The position numbers and the translations under genes are program-made. Shown piece after piece: positions 11,845 to 25,230 of a stretch of DNA of 64,000 nt. The number at the start of each line of letters is the position of its first letter. The stretch's first letter is position 1. The notes beneath the pieces are model-generated. The model had not been told where the DNA came from and did not search any database. It worked only from the letters and a program-made list of their open reading frames with translations. Source of the stretch: Crotalaria pallida (taxonomy: Eukaryota; Streptophyta; Magnoliopsida; Fabales; Fabaceae); the NCBI GenBank assembly GCA_037953625.1, contig CM075656.1, positions 76,341,001-76,405,000 of the forward strand. The letters are read 5' to 3'.

Positions 11845-12667
11845 TGAATACTTCGGTACCCTTTAGTTTATGAAGGGTTTGGTACCCTCTCTATGTGGAT
11901 CACTTAGATGATGACAAATGTATATGGGTGCCGAGTCAAACTTATTTGGTTGAAAATGTCAATGTTTACAATTAAGTGTTTAAGGATCCAAATGCAAAAA
12001 TACAAAGTTATTAAAGGAAAAAAAGTGCAGAACGTGAAACTTTATCGTTTTGCAACTCTGTTCTTCTTTTTTGAATACTGTATAGTATTTAGATTTCATG
12101 TTTGTAAATCCTAATTTCAACACTCAACTAATCAATTTTTAATTTTGCAACCCTGTTCATTTTTTTACTACTGTTTCTTTCCTTTTCCTTTTTTATTTTT
12201 TAAATTCAAGTATCAACATGATGAATTATTGAAGTAATTTAGATGACGCTAACTAGTAACGGCATGAACCAGCATATATATAATTATTGGTTATTAGGGA
12301 TGGGCACGGGTGCGGGCGGGCACGGGTAGTGCATACCCACTACCCTATCCGCGGGTATTTGCGGGTATTTATACGGGTAACGGGTATTTACGGGTACCCA
12401 CGGGTTTTGAACTTTTATTATTTTTTCCTTTAATTTAATGATCCACATAATGATAAAAAAGCTCACGAGATCTTCAATTATACTACACGTCAGGCATATA
12501 TAAACTTCCACATAATAATAGGAGAAAGGTGGCCTCAAGTATCACAGTGCATCTCTGTAGCAAATAAATGTTTGAGATGATTGCTAAAATTACAGGGCAT
12601 TTTATTATATATCTTTCTTCGTTTTAGAGTCATGGTCTTATGATAATTAATTAACTCCCCACTTCCC

Positions 12668-12700
<33 letters not shown>

Positions 12701-13056
12701 CCGAACACTATGAAGATTTTAATCAGTATACAGATCAATAGATGTACCTCCAATTTTAATCACTACTAGTAAAATATTATTTATACTAATATATATAATA
12801 TTTATAAAATATTTTTTTATTTATACGGGTACCCGCGGGCGCGGGTACCATAATACCCATCCCCACCCATAAGGGAATAATGCGGGTACCCGTTACGGGT
12901 ATTTACGCGGGTACCCGCGGGCATGGGTATTTTGCCCATCCCTATTGGTTATGATGAATTGGTTTCAATTTGGTATCAATAAGAAATGTTATTAAATGAT
13001 TCACACAAAGAGAGTACCAAACCCTTCATAAACTAAAGGATAAGGAAGTATTCACC
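11843..13056. mobile_element. outer MITE with about 55-bp TIRs, carrying a nested hAT MITE
   Basis: Left end GGTGAATACTTCGGTACC continues through TTTAGTTTATGAAGGGTTTGG. The right end carries the inverse of the same sequence (CCAAACCCTTCATAAACTAAA ... GTATTCACC). The pairing runs about 55 bp. It sits within a TA tract, consistent with a TA target. Without the 650-bp insertion and its 8-bp duplication the original element would be about 556 bp. Its right end is about 145 bp upstream of the start codon of the second NPF gene. Confidence 0.8.
12295..12944. mobile_element. hAT-type MITE, copy 1 (650 bp)
   Basis: Ends TAGGGATGGGCACGGG and the inverse GCCCATCCCTA, with subterminal arrays of GCGGGTA/CGGGTACC. 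A perfect 8-bp target duplication TTGGTTAT is at 12287-12294 and 12945-12952, diagnostic of hAT. A (TA)n run is at about 12669-12699. Nearly identical to 58604-59248; I count on the order of fifteen substitutions plus TA-length change. No transposase. Nested inside the outer MITE. Confidence 0.92.

Positions 13057-13057
<1 letters not shown>

Positions 13058-13125
<68 letters not shown>
13058..13125 (+). promoter_or_regulatory. (TA)n tract and TATA region of second NPF gene
   Basis: About 68 bp of TA ends in TATATATAAACAC some 75 bp upstream of the start codon. It is followed by GAGAAGCTA, as in the first NPF gene, where TATATAAA stands at the equivalent place. The TATA box is therefore probably the downstream end of this microsatellite. 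Confidence 0.6.
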
Positions 13126-13128
<3 letters not shown>

Positions 13129-13201
13129 ACTCACGAGAAGCTAAAAGCTTCAGAGAATTCTCCACAAAGCCCAAGTTCTTGTTCTTCTCTCAACCATCAA
13201 T

Positions 13202-15129
13202 ATGGAAGTAGTAGAAGAAAAAGGCCATGCAAGTGGGAAAAAGGATTACACTCAAGATGGCACAGTGGATCTTAAAGGTAGACCAATTTTAAGATCAAAC
13301 ACTGGGAAATGGAAAGCTTGTTCCTTCATAGTAGGTAAACGAAGCTTTTGTTGCCTTGATGAAATTCTGAATGCTACGTTGCTTTTGTTTGAGCCTTAAT
13401 CATGTCCTTGGATACCCCCTAACCTTAATTTATCGATCATTTTAACAATTTTCACATATTTCATATTATCTGTCGTTTTATAAAATCAATAAGCATTAAC
13501 TACTTTTTTTTCTATTTTTACCTCTCATTATTGAATATGTGCCAATTTTTTAAATTAATATCCTATGGGTAATCTAATTTGTTTTTAAAGATTATGGGTT
13601 GTAGTAACTGGATATTTAAGTTTCTTCTCATATGTATAATATGGAGTGTCAGATCAATATTAATACTCATAATTATTTACATGAAAATATATTATTCATC
13701 TTTACTGAGTATCGGTGCAAATTTAATTATTGAAGTAGATATGTAAAGGTTATTTTTTCAACAAAATAATTGATATTTTTTATATTAACTCTTTAAATTA
13801 TTATCTTAATCCATATGAAATTTCTAAAGCGCCAATTAATTTAGAAAGAGGGAGTAATTAGACATTTTCCCATAGTTGTTATCAGGTGTCATGTCAGTAG
13901 TGATGAATATCACATTCGAATTCACATGGTCTTAATTTATGTTGCCAATAAATTTCAAAAAAAAAAAAAAAAGAAATTTATGTTGCCAATAATGTTTCCT
14001 TCCTAATTTTCACTATTGAATATGGGATATGTACAATTGATGTGCATGTGTGTTTATAGGGTATGAAGTGTTTGAGAGGATGGCATACTATGGAATAGCA
14101 TCAAACCTAGTGTTGTATCTAACAAACAGGCTCCATGAGGGTACCGTTGAATCTTCAAACAACGTTAGCAACTGGGTTGGTTCAGTGTGGATGATGCCAC
14201 TTGTAGGGGCCTACATAGCCGATGCCTTTCTTGGCCGATATTGGACCTTTGTTATAGCATCAAGCATTTATCTTTTGGTATATATATGAAATAATATATT
14301 TATTTTCACTATTGGAATCCCATTTAGAGAGGTAAAGAAGGGGTTAACTTTCCTACCAAAGAGAAAGAAAGAAATGTTGGAATCGATATATAAGAACATT
14401 GGATGAACAATAGTAGCACTACTTGCACATATGTCACCTTATTAATTACACTTGCATATAGTCTTCACCATCTATATCTACCATTCTACCTAATCTCACC
14501 TCATTTTCTGCATGGATAAATAGATTGTTGAATTAGGTGTAAGAAATCGGTTTATCCAAAAATATAAAAGGTGAGACATCACACCGCACTGATGAAAAGG
14601 GATTAAAAAGAGAGAAAAGTAATAATTAAATATATAGAAAGAAAAGGTGTTGTTAGTTAAATGTTGTACATCAAATAATATAAGAATATGTGTGTGTGTG
14701 TGGGGGGGGGGGGGGGGGGGTGGGGTATATATGTGTGTGTGAACATCAGAACTTGGACACTAATATGATGTTTAATATTTTTTTTCTTGTTGTTTATTAA
14801 AACATGTATATAGAGAGAAAACATTAAAAAAATAGATAGAAGAAAGAGATAAATATGTACGTGTTTAAATAACGAAACTCATAATATAATTAACCTCTTT
14901 TATAATCATATATAATAAAGTCAACATCTTCTGTCCACTCTATGTGCCAATGATTTTTTATTGGTAACTAATATGATTTCTCATTCTCATTTAATCCAAA
15001 ATTTATTTTCTTGACCAATAAGAATAGATGACAGATAAAATGACATACATTATGGATTGAAGATGTGCTCTTTATAACATATCAATATATTCTTATTTTC
15101 TTTGGCCACTCTATCTTAGAATAATTTGT

Positions 15130-15165
<36 letters not shown>

Positions 15166-17826
15166 GACACACACACACCATCACCACATGTCATAGTGTG
15201 TCCATAGTCATGTCACATCATGAATAGTAATGTGTTATAAGGTCATGAGTGTTTGTCTTCTAAAATAATTTTGCATGTAATAGTAGAAGTGTGACTTGTA
15301 CTAAGTTTAGATTTATGTCTTCTAAATACATTGTATGGACTTTGGATTTTAGAGAACACACAGAACACACCTCCTGATGTGATGCTAAATTCGAAATATC
15401 AAACAACTCTTCCCAAAAGATTCAAAATTCAAGTCCAACTTGTTGGAGCCTCACAAGACCCAACTGCCTCCTACTCTCAATCATAACTCATTTTTTATCC
15501 GTTGAGCGACGGCCCTTTCACTCGGCACCATCGGATCACTAAGGCCGACTTTCGTCTTACATTGATTCATGCTTTGTAGTAATATCTTATTTTTAAACTT
15601 TGATAAAATTAATATGATTGAGGTTTTGAGTAAATCATTTTAACTAGGTGACTCCCCTACAATCTTAATTCGGGTATACTAGCTCGTGATTGTGTATGTT
15701 TCCTATCTTTCTTTTTATGATCAAACCGAGCATGTCCTTGTTTTCTTTGGCCATAGGGAATGTGTTTGTTGACTCTAGCAGTTTCACTACCAGCACTGAG
15801 GCCACCACAATGCACACATGACCAGAATTGCAACCCAGCCTCAACATTGCAAAAGGGGATTTTCTTCTTTGCATTGTACACTATTGCAGTAGGAACAGGT
15901 GGAACCAAACCCAACATTTCTACCATGGGAGCAGACCAATTTGATGCCTTTGAGCCTAAAGAGAAATCTCATAAGCTTTCCTTCTTCAACTGGTGGATGT
16001 TTAGCATTTTCTTTGGAACACTTTTCTCCAACACTTTCTTGGTTTACATACAAGACAATGTGGGCTGGGCCATTGGATATGGGCTTCCAACACTTGGGCT
16101 TGCTGTTTCAGTATTGGTGTTTTTGGTTGGGACTCCATTTTATAGGCACAAATTGCCCTCAGGAAGTCCTGTAACAAGGATGCTTCAGGTCTTTGTAGCT
16201 GCTTTGAGGAAGTGGAGAGTGCATGTCCCAGATGATCTTAAAGAACTACATGAGCTAAAAATGGAACATTATGCAATTAATGGGAGATACAGAATTGATC
16301 ACACCTCTTCATTGAGGTTAGTTAAGTTTTAGCTTGTTACTTTTTTAGGTTTTTAATGGTTATTAAATTTTAAAAGTTTATAATAGAATATATTTACTAG
16401 AATTTCCCATATACATATCTACCTTAGATTATTTGCACGTTTAGATACTTAATAAAATTCTGACAAAACTTAGTGAAACCTAAGAAAAATGCGTATGAGA
16501 CTAAATTATAAATTTTTATAAGCTTAAATATGATTTTGATTCTATTAAATATGATATTTTTTTGGTTTTAATGCCTATAAAAATTTTATTCTTTTTTTTC
16601 TTCCTAAAAGTACGGAAAACAATACATTTTTAGTCCCCCAACATACAGAGGACTAAAAGCACACTGTTTTTTGTGAAATGAGGGAAAAATAAATATACAT
16701 ATATAGGGACTAAAAAACCATTATATTTGTGATATCTAGAAATATATTAAAATAATTTCTTTCCATAAATTTAAAGGCCTAATTACAATTTTTTGAAGTT
16801 TAGGGGTGTATTTGAATTTCTCCAAATAGTATAAGGACCTACAGAGTAAATAAATCTATTAATGTAGTTTTTAGCACCTCAAGTATTATCATATTCGTTT
16901 GTCCATGTTATGGAATGTTGACATGAAGCATTATTTGCACACGTTTTCCCTTCTTTGCTTGCAGTTTCCTTGACAAAGCAGCAGTTAAGACTGGCAAAAC
17001 TTCACCATGGATGCTTTGTACAGTGACTCAAGTTGAGGAAACCAAGCAAATGGCAAAAATGATTCCTATTTTGCTCACAACAATAATTCCAAGCACCTTG
17101 ATAGTTCAAGCACCAACTCTCTTTGTCAAACAAGGCGCCACATTGGACAGGAACATGGGACCTCATTTTGAAATCCCTCCAGCATGTCTCAATGCATTCA
17201 TAACTATCTTCATGCTCATAAGCATTGTAGTCTACGACCGATTTCTCGTTCCTGCAATCCGACGCTACACGAAGAACCCTAGAGGGATCACATTGCTACA
17301 GAGACTTGGAATTGGACTTGTATTTCACATCATTATAATGATCACTGCATGCTTTGCTGAAAGGAGGAGGCTCAGTGTTGCAAGAGAAAACAACCTATTA
17401 GGCCAGCATGATATACTTCCTCTTACTATTTTCATCCTCCTCCCTCAGTTTGCATTGGCAGGGGTTGCTGATAACTTTGTCGAAGTTGCCAAGATTGAGT
17501 TGTTCTATGATCAAGCACCAGAAGGCATGAAAAGTTTGGGAACATCATATTTCACCACAAGCTTGGGAATTGGAAGCTTTCTTAGTAGTTTTCTTCTATC
17601 AACAGTTGCTGATCTCTCCAAGAGAAATGGTCACAAGGGTTGGATTTTGAATAATCTAAATGTTTCCCATTTAGATTATTATTATGCATTCATGGCCATA
17701 CTAAGCTTTATCAACTTCCTTTGCTTTTTGGTTGCTGCCAAGTTCTTTGTCTATAATGTTGATGTTGATATAACAAAGAACAAAACAGACATGGAGATAA
17801 ACCCTGTTTCATCTATACTAGAATAA
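13202..17826 (+). CDS. NPF5.2-like: NRT1/PTR family transporter (NPF5.2/PTR3-like), copy 2
   Basis: Tandem paralogue of the upstream gene. Exons 13202-13334, 14060-14277, 15757-16316 and 16965-17826 have the same phases, and exons 1 and 2 have exactly the same lengths as copy 1. The product is 590 residues. The ExxER motif is E47-V-F-E50-R51, the PTR block GTGGTKPN...GADQFD lies in exon 3, and the C-terminal half has FILLPQFAL and YFTTS. The 9-bp shorter exon 3 reflects the extracellular loop after LRPP. No frame lesions are seen. The upstream region is replaced beyond the TA tract by nested MITEs, so expression may differ from copy 1. Intron 2 contains a poly-G tract and a plastid-rRNA-like fragment. 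Substrate unknown. Confidence 0.9.
14702..14725. repeat. poly-G tract with (TG)n flanks in NPF intron 2
   Basis: Nineteen G in a row, then TGGGG, between (TG)n and TATATATGTGTGTGTG. On the coding strand such a run could form a G-quadruplex. The exact length is also a likely assembly uncertainty. Confidence 0.8.
15492..15556 (-). other. plastid-like 23S rRNA fragment (about 65 bp)
   Basis: The stretch containing ATCCGTTGAGCGACGGCCC, ACTCGGCACC and ATCACTAAGGCCGACTTTCG is, on the minus strand, a conserved part of bacterial/plastid-type 23S rRNA near the peptidyl-transferase region. I recognise it from the chloroplast gene. It sits alone inside intron 2 of the second NPF gene, so it is a nuclear insert of organelle DNA and not a working rRNA. 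Confidence 0.7.
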
Positions 17827-18717
17827 AACAAATCACCTATAGGGAAAGCATTTAAATTGCTACTATATTCAAATCTATCTTGTGACTCCTTTTCTTCCCT
17901 TAGCATGCCCTTGCCATTGTCATGTTTAACATTTATCATGCATAAAAACATGGATTAACTAGCTTAGAACTTTTTACAGTTTCCTCTAACAAGTATTCCT
18001 ACCACTAATCAAATAGTAAGTGTAAAACGAAAAGTACATTCGTCCAGTCCCTTGGAAATATTTTAGGAAAAAAAAAAAAACATTTCACACCCTTATCAAG
18101 CACTTCTATTTAGTGCTTGATTCCAAAAACCCTACAAAAATTGTCGGTTGAAGATATGTTAGACTATCTTTCCAACACCCAAAATTCAGTTCAGTGGATA
18201 CGATCAGGGACTAAGCCTCATAATTGATCGCAATCCATCTCATTATCAAAGGTTAAGCACGACAAAAATCAACAATAAAATTCCTCTAAATTGTGCAAGT
18301 TAAAATACATCCACCTAGTTTACCCCAAAAAAAAAAAAAAATACATCCACCTCTGATTCGATAAAATACATAAACTGTTTAGCATTTACTTAATAAAGTA
18401 AGGCTCTAAAAACATAAGCAAGCAAAATTGCATGTATAATCCATGCCAAGTCACGAAGACATTATGTGAAAGCAGACACACCAAAATCAGTTCATAACTA
18501 CTTGATGTTACATAAACAAAAATACAAAATAACTTAAACCACCCACCAGAACAAGATATAAATTCAATTGAAATCCTGTACACCACCGATCAAATCTTTA
18601 GCAAAATGAATACCCCGAGTTGAACAATTAACCAAACAACTTTGTAGCACAACACTGTCTGGCGGTGGCATCAAAAGGTGTACTTAGCTTATCAGAGTTC
18701 AAGATCTGTAAAAGAAA
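17827..18717. other. convergent 3' region of NPF copy 2 and BARD1
   Basis: The two genes converge here, so this should hold both 3' UTRs. Two short poly-A runs (about 18069 and 18330) are present. No extra gene or clear repeat is seen. Confidence 0.4.
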
Positions 18718-21700
18718 TTAAGAGCTAACAAAAGGCTGCAAAGTACAAGAAGCAATTGACTCCAAAATCCATGTGTGACCAATGACTTGGTAACCGGTAT
18801 GAGCAGCTAAATCTTCTGCCTCATTCAGTCTATGCCAAAGAATAGAAACTTCGTCCCCCAACTTACATCCGTATGGGGGATCAACATTATAGACAATGAG
18901 CAATTTTGACGGAGCCTCTTCAAATTCGTGTCTTCTTACTTCCAATTCTTCCTTGCTTCTCAAAACCATACCTCCTCCCACTTCAACCAACTCTTCAAGA
19001 TCTTCCTTATAAGTTTCAACATAATCCCCAGAAAAATAAAACTTCAAGTCACTAAATAACTTTGGATCCTGCAATCATAACAATTAGAATATTAGAACTC
19101 AAGACAAGAAGAGTTTTAGCAAGGAATTTAAAGAAACCACTAACAGGGGCTCAAAAATAAAAGAAGTCACTAGTGAACTAAACAGAACTAATGGTCTTAA
19201 CATATCTATCCAGATATTAAAGCTGCAAGGCAAGGAAAAGGAAGCATTCAACAAGATGCTTTATAATCTCGACTACCCTAAAAACAAGCTAAGCCTTTGC
19301 ATGAAAATATCATGCTAAGAAAGAATAAACATACATTGGCCACTGCCCTAAGTCTTCCAGTTTTTGGTCCACCAAGACAGCCTTGGTTGTCAAGACTAAT
19401 TTCATATGGTTCTTCTTCTACCATATCCATCTCTTTCATGCAAGCTTTTACCCCTACAATTCAAGATAGATACCATCAACATAAACACACAAATATGATT
19501 AGCATAAGAAGCATAATGCATTAAAAAGCGCTCATGCACACACGAAAAGCATAGTAAAACCACTTAGTTATGGACTGCTAAACGTGGATTAAAAGAAGGG
19601 AAAATTATGAAGGGACAGGAGCAAAACTAGAACAATTGAACAATGTATAAAGGCATGGTGTATTTTGGTAAACAAGGTACCATAATAAATTAGAGATATT
19701 ATATGACTTTCAAGAGATGAGAAATCAATCCAAATTTACAAATTTTTTAATGAAACTTAATTACTACCACAATTTCAAAAAGGTACTTCAGATTGAAATA
19801 AAGAAAAAAAAAATTAATGGGGCAACTATTAATTTATGAGAGGAGCATAATTAACTTTATTATCATTGTCCCCAAAATTGAAGTCATTTTCCAATTTCCA
19901 AACCCAAACCCTAGCATGAAATGATATAAAGAAAAAATCATTTCAAAGTAAGAACCAAAGAGTAAAGTCATCAAGTGATTCATCAATGTAGGTTGATACT
20001 TGAAATCAATGATGAGCATCAGATCAAATAATGACGATTAGAAAACAAAAACTTAGTAACTTACAATCCATTTGGAGAATCCATCGTCCATTTAGAATTG
20101 CCATAAGAACTTTCAGTGTCCTGGAGCATGCTCCATTTTCATCAGTTGCAGCAATCACATGGGTGACATTTGGGGTCCAGTACTTGCTCACTCGAGCACC
20201 AACCATATTTGCGAAGTCGAGCAAAAGCACCTGACCATCAAGAAAGGAATATGAAAAACAAAGGTCAGTCAAACCAAATACTTCCATTAGTTACTCAATA
20301 ATCACATGACGGATAAAGCAAAGGATGATGCCCCATACTCTTTTTCAAGTGTAGAATGGTTAACAGAAAACACCAATTTGAAAATAGTTTATAAATAAAA
20401 ACTTCAATCAAGGTAAAAGATTTCAGCTTATCTATAAAATCAGCATACAATTTGTACTTTTGCGATGTAATACTCTGACCAAAATTATAACTAGAGGTCC
20501 CAAGAAAGAAAAATAGCAAAGATGACAAAAATAATGGAGAGACATAATAAAGGCAAGTAGTCAACATTCATGCTAACCTTTTCATCAACTGGCAGAGCAG
20601 ATCCACAAAAAACCAATTTTTTACTGTCATCCTGTAAAGCTAGCTGAGGCTCTAACTCATGAGGTGGCCTGCATGAGTGAGAGAAACTTAGAAATACTAT
20701 CACAACTTGATAGGGAAAAATTTAAATGCTCAATATAGAAAAAAAAAACTTGTGTTTTATCTGAATTTAGGACCTTTAGGCATACAATTTGTAGTATGAA
20801 GTCTCTGTTTATTGCCTAATTTCCTATGTCACTAGGACAGGCAACATGATTGCACTAAGGTGTACTCCATGCACTATGCAGTCTTCTTTAGTCAGGGATC
20901 GAGACTTCATAACCCCCTTGACTTATTGTATGATATACTTCATCGTTTAAGTCAATGATATCTAACATTTTCTCAACAAAAAAAATGCAACAGTTTCCTT
21001 CTATCGGAAGAGTATTAGGGCAAACAAATAAGTGGTAGTCGATTTAACACCTGAAATCCACTCAGTAATAAATACTTGAATGTGCTACACATAGGTTATG
21101 ACTTATGAATGATGTTAGATCACTGTTTATGAAATTATGCATTGATTGCTTGATGCCACATATTCTTTTATGGTATAACCTGCCAATATAGTATATTAAG
21201 AACAATAAATAATTGACTTGAAATTCGTTAAATTTGTCAGAGATGTGGAAAAATAAGGGCAGCAAATGCCACTTGAATGTCAGGCTACTAATAATAAAAA
21301 CCCAAGATTCAGTATCAAACATGCTAACTCAATTACTAAGCAAATGAAATAGCTGATAGAACACATACAGACAAGACGAGGTTAGAAGCTTCTGAGTCGG
21401 TTGTTTCTTTTTCCTGGATTTCTCACTTGGAAATTTGGTGTGAGCATGAGCAGGACAGAGCATTAGAAAATTCTCCTGCACCAAGGAATATACACAAGCA
21501 ATGTTTAAATCAAAGGACAGTAGCACAGAAGGAAAATTTGCACAAAAATAACTTATAAAGTACATTATCGAAACGGCAAGCCGAGATGCCCATTGCACAA
21601 GGAGCATGATATGTTTTTCTACAGGACTTGACAAGGCAGCCAAGAGCAGCTCCTTTTAGACCACATTGGCTGCATTTAAGTTTTGCTCCCCTTGCCACTT

Positions 21701-24700
21701 CTGCCTTCAAATTCTTGACAACATCCTCAACAAAATACACTTGTGGCGCCCTGGATTTCCAAAATATGACATATTTGTCAGACAAATGTTAAGAGAAAGC
21801 TAAATTAGAACCAAATGTTCTATAAAATGCATACTGAAAAAAATAATAAAACTAATTAAATAATCCATAACCAATCAGGATTCAGTAAAGTAGCTTCATA
21901 AATCCCAACACTTCCTCAACAATGTATGTTGGCAATGTCAGGAAGTTAAAATTGATGAATCAGACAAACTCAAAACCCAAGTTGTCGTACCAGTCAATGC
22001 AACTTTTATGCACATGTATGACGTTTGGTTGCATGGCTTTATCTTCTGTAACCATATATCCATCTGCAGAATGCAGCATTGCCCCAGTAGCCTAGACAAG
22101 TTAACCATTCAGATCATGAAAATAGTGACAACTATTAGTCCAACAAATGATATAGTACAGTAAGAGTATAACATTTCAGGGCTTGGAAAGATGAATACAT
22201 GAAATTGCATGCAAATCAAATATTACCTCTGAGATTTTAGAGGACTGGCAAAACGAACAGATGCTTGTACTTGTATGTGAGTCAGCTGGATTAACAGGAA
22301 CCAGTGCACCAGGGCCCTTTCCAGATACAAGGTCCAGGTTAGAGCAGGAACCCAGTAAATTATTATGAACTATGGAACTAGGCTGAACGGAACAGTCTCC
22401 ACATGAAATACTTTTTTGTCTCTTGAGCTCTCTCATAAGACCATCAGTTTCAGAGGCTGAACTTTCAGACTTCAATTGTTTCATTCTTTCTTTCAAATTA
22501 CCATTTTTCGTTCTTGCTCTCTTCAATGAAGATTTCTCCGATCTTCCAGCAATTAAGGGCTGACAAATTGACAAAAAACTTGTTACTCATTGTGAGAAAA
22601 TTAAATAAGGAATAAAACATATATGTATATATCTGTGTATATTTTGTTTTGCAACTTTTTTTTTTTGCTAAGCAAAAGGATGTTTTAGAGGGCCCAACTC
22701 ATACAAAGGCAGATTACATCATGTCATTTTACTACACATTTTGTTTTACAACTTGCCAAACACTGGTGAGAATGCCCCTCCAAATATTACACAGGGACAG
22801 AACAACCAGCATATAAACAAAACAAAACATAATAAGTCATCTAAGGCTTGCACCACGGCACTTATTTATGATGGTTACTACTTTTTAATATCTATTGAAT
22901 AGAAATTCTCGATTGAAACTAAATCACTAATATTGGTGAACAAGGCACCACCAGTATTGAAGGGGACTGAGCCTACCAAAAAATGTGAATATGCTTTTAT
23001 GCGAGTAAATAACCAAAAAAAGGAATAGTATATAATCCTCTTACATTCTCACTGTCTAAATCACTGCAGTCTGAACCTTTGCTATCACAAAATGGAGGGC
23101 TGCCTGTTGCCAATTGCATAACTTGATTCCGATCCTTTTCTATAGCTTGGAAGCCTTCACGACCACCAAGTACAATCCGGGAACATGGCATTGGATTAGG
23201 CTTCCCTGTACTGTGAGAGTCAACCTTTCCCCCAGGAGACATCTCAAGCTCCTCAGCTTTATCATTAGAATAAGGTAAATTCAATGAAACCTTATCCGTC
23301 TTTTTATTGCCATAGCTTGAATTGAGAGATGCTTGGCATGGTGCCAAAATCCTCACATCATCTACATTAACCCGTTCATGAAAACAATGTCAAAACAGTG
23401 TCAAGTGAAAAAGAAGCTTTCTTACTAACCTAATTGAAACAGATATGAAAACTAAAAACAAAGCAAAATAACTTTACCAGAAGAACGATGCTGCAACATA
23501 TTGGAGGAGAAGGTGGAATCTAAGCTTCTATAGATGGATACCATGTTTTCCACAAAAGGCAAGTGCCTCATATCTGCCAACCACAGTCAAGACATAGAAA
23601 GCATAAGAATTGACACAATATGGAGCAAAGAATATTCCTTTTTCTGTTATTTTCTCCAAAACCTTAAGTATCAAAAGTAACTTCAGTGTTTGGACCCAAC
23701 TAATAAGCAAACCAAGAAGACACAACATGCAAAGCTCTACCTAAGTTTTTTCAATTACCAGGACCAAAACATGACAGAATCATATCTATTTTCCCATAAT
23801 ATGTAACACAAACATGTGTCATACATTATGATTGGTCAAGAAATATCAGCTTTCATTATTAACTGTTAAAATATTTAAATCTCTGAGCAAAAGAAATTGT
23901 TAAATATTTAAATCAATTCACTAATCAAAGCACATGCCAAGCATCTCTCAATTCAAGCACATGGTTGTAACACACACACACACACACACTGCAACTACGA
24001 ATGTTGTCACAAACATGACACCTTACTTAAGAGAAACCAAGCTCTCACACTCAAACACTGAGAAGCGTGAGTGAGAGACAAGGACAAAGATATTACAGGA
24101 ACTCAAGCCAATTTTTTAAAAAAAAATCATCTATTTGCAAACTTACACTTTCAAACCCTGCACAAAACTAAACCAAAACGATACAAAATCCTAACATAAG
24201 CACACACACTTGTAACAAAGTTCGAAAATGAAAGTTACCTTTCTCAGCATACTCAGTCTTACACACAGCACATTCACATTTCTTCGCAGCCACCGTAAAG
24301 TCGCCCAAGCAACCACTGCAAAAAAAAACCACAAAAAAAATCTTAAAAAAAAACAAACCGAGCAACAAAATCAAATCATTCTCCACAGCGTTGCATTAAT
24401 TTTTAAAACGACGTTATTAATTATACAGAACCCATGATTAATCATGTAGTATATAGGCAGATTCAGATTCGGTGACCTAATAAAATTGGTGACAAACAAA
24501 CTTTAGCCAATTCAAGCCATTCGATGAAAGATCATGCTTAGATTCCAAAATGCGTTTCAAATCTAATTTGCATTCAATTCATTTGATCTTCATCCAACAA
24601 CTCGGATTTGCTAAAGTCACCAAAGTCACCATTTCCAAAGTCACAGAATCCAATCCCTCTGCTGGCGCTTAACCAGGAACATAATACCAATTAAACAATC

Positions 24701-25075
24701 CACCAATAATTCAGTACAACTAATTAAATTAGCCACGAATTTACACACAAATAAAAATTAATTAAATAGTGAAAAGAAGAAGAAAGAACGAACGAACGAA
24801 CCTGCAGAACAAGTGGTTGCATGGAAGTAACACCGGCTTCTTGAACAAGCACAAGCTGCAAAATCAACCAACACAAATAAAAAATTCAATTCAGATTAAT
24901 TCGTTTTAAAGAAAAAAACAATAACGAAATTAAAATAAAATAAAAAACAAAAGAAAAATTAAATTGGAGTGGTGAATTGTTAATACCAGAGAGGACATTT
25001 GAGTTCGAGAGAGAGCTTCTGGAAATTGAACATCCATGGATTGAATAACTTGCTCTTTTTTCCAGAATCTTCCAT
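18718..25075 (-). CDS. BARD1: BRCA1-associated RING domain protein 1 (BARD1)
   Basis: Nuclear partner of BRCA1, with roles in recombination repair and, in Arabidopsis, in WUSCHEL repression (ROW1). Thirteen exons join in frame: 25075-24987, 24855-24802, 24315-24239, 23573-23478, 23361-23045, 22559-22227, 22091-21991, 21750-21564, 21475-21369, 20668-20578, 20230-20065, 19453-19335, 19068-18718. The product is 695 residues. C3HC4 RING at residues 27-66 (C27, C30, C42, H44, C47, C50, C63, C66); a Lys/Ser-rich linker; extended PHD finger about 312-428 (CSFC...CSQCGLKGAALGC...CPAHAH); BRCT1 about 470-555 with THVIAATDENGAC and GRWIL; BRCT2 about 583-690. Plant BRCA1 has a similar layout, but the RING start and BRCT blocks match BARD1 better. 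The least certain splice is the exon 9/10 junction. Confidence 0.9.
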
Positions 25076-25200
25076 TTCCCTCTCTCTTCTTCTTCTTCTT
25101 CTTCTCTCTTTCTGTTTCTCAGAGTAAATGGAGAATTGAAACGGAATTATTGTGCTCTGTGTAACACAAGTGTGTAGTGTGTGAGTTTCAGATTCGGGTT

Positions 25201-25230
25201 TTATATATACTGGGTTTAGGGTGACACGTG
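25201..25230 (-). promoter_or_regulatory. BARD1 TATA box and G-box
   Basis: On the minus strand TATATATAA (25209-25201) lies about 126 bp upstream of the BARD1 start codon. A palindromic CACGTG (25225-25230), within a GACACGTGG context of the ABRE/G-box type, sits just beyond it. The leader between TATA and ATG is rich in GAAGAA. Confidence 0.55.

Noticed and set aside
12284..12538. 84-residue minus-strand ORF, repeated at 58581-58847
   Set aside because: The similarity between the two is simply because both lie in copies of the same hAT MITE; the product is low complexity and not a transposase.
15492..15556. Functional 23S rRNA
   Set aside because: Only about 65 bp, isolated in an intron; treated as an organelle DNA insert.
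18718..25075. BRCA1 instead of BARD1
   Set aside because: Plant BRCA1 also has RING, extended PHD and BRCT domains, but the N-terminal helix before the RING (NPWMFNFQKLSLELKCPLC) and the BRCT1 THVIAATDENGAC block fit BARD1 better, as does adjacency to PSAT1.
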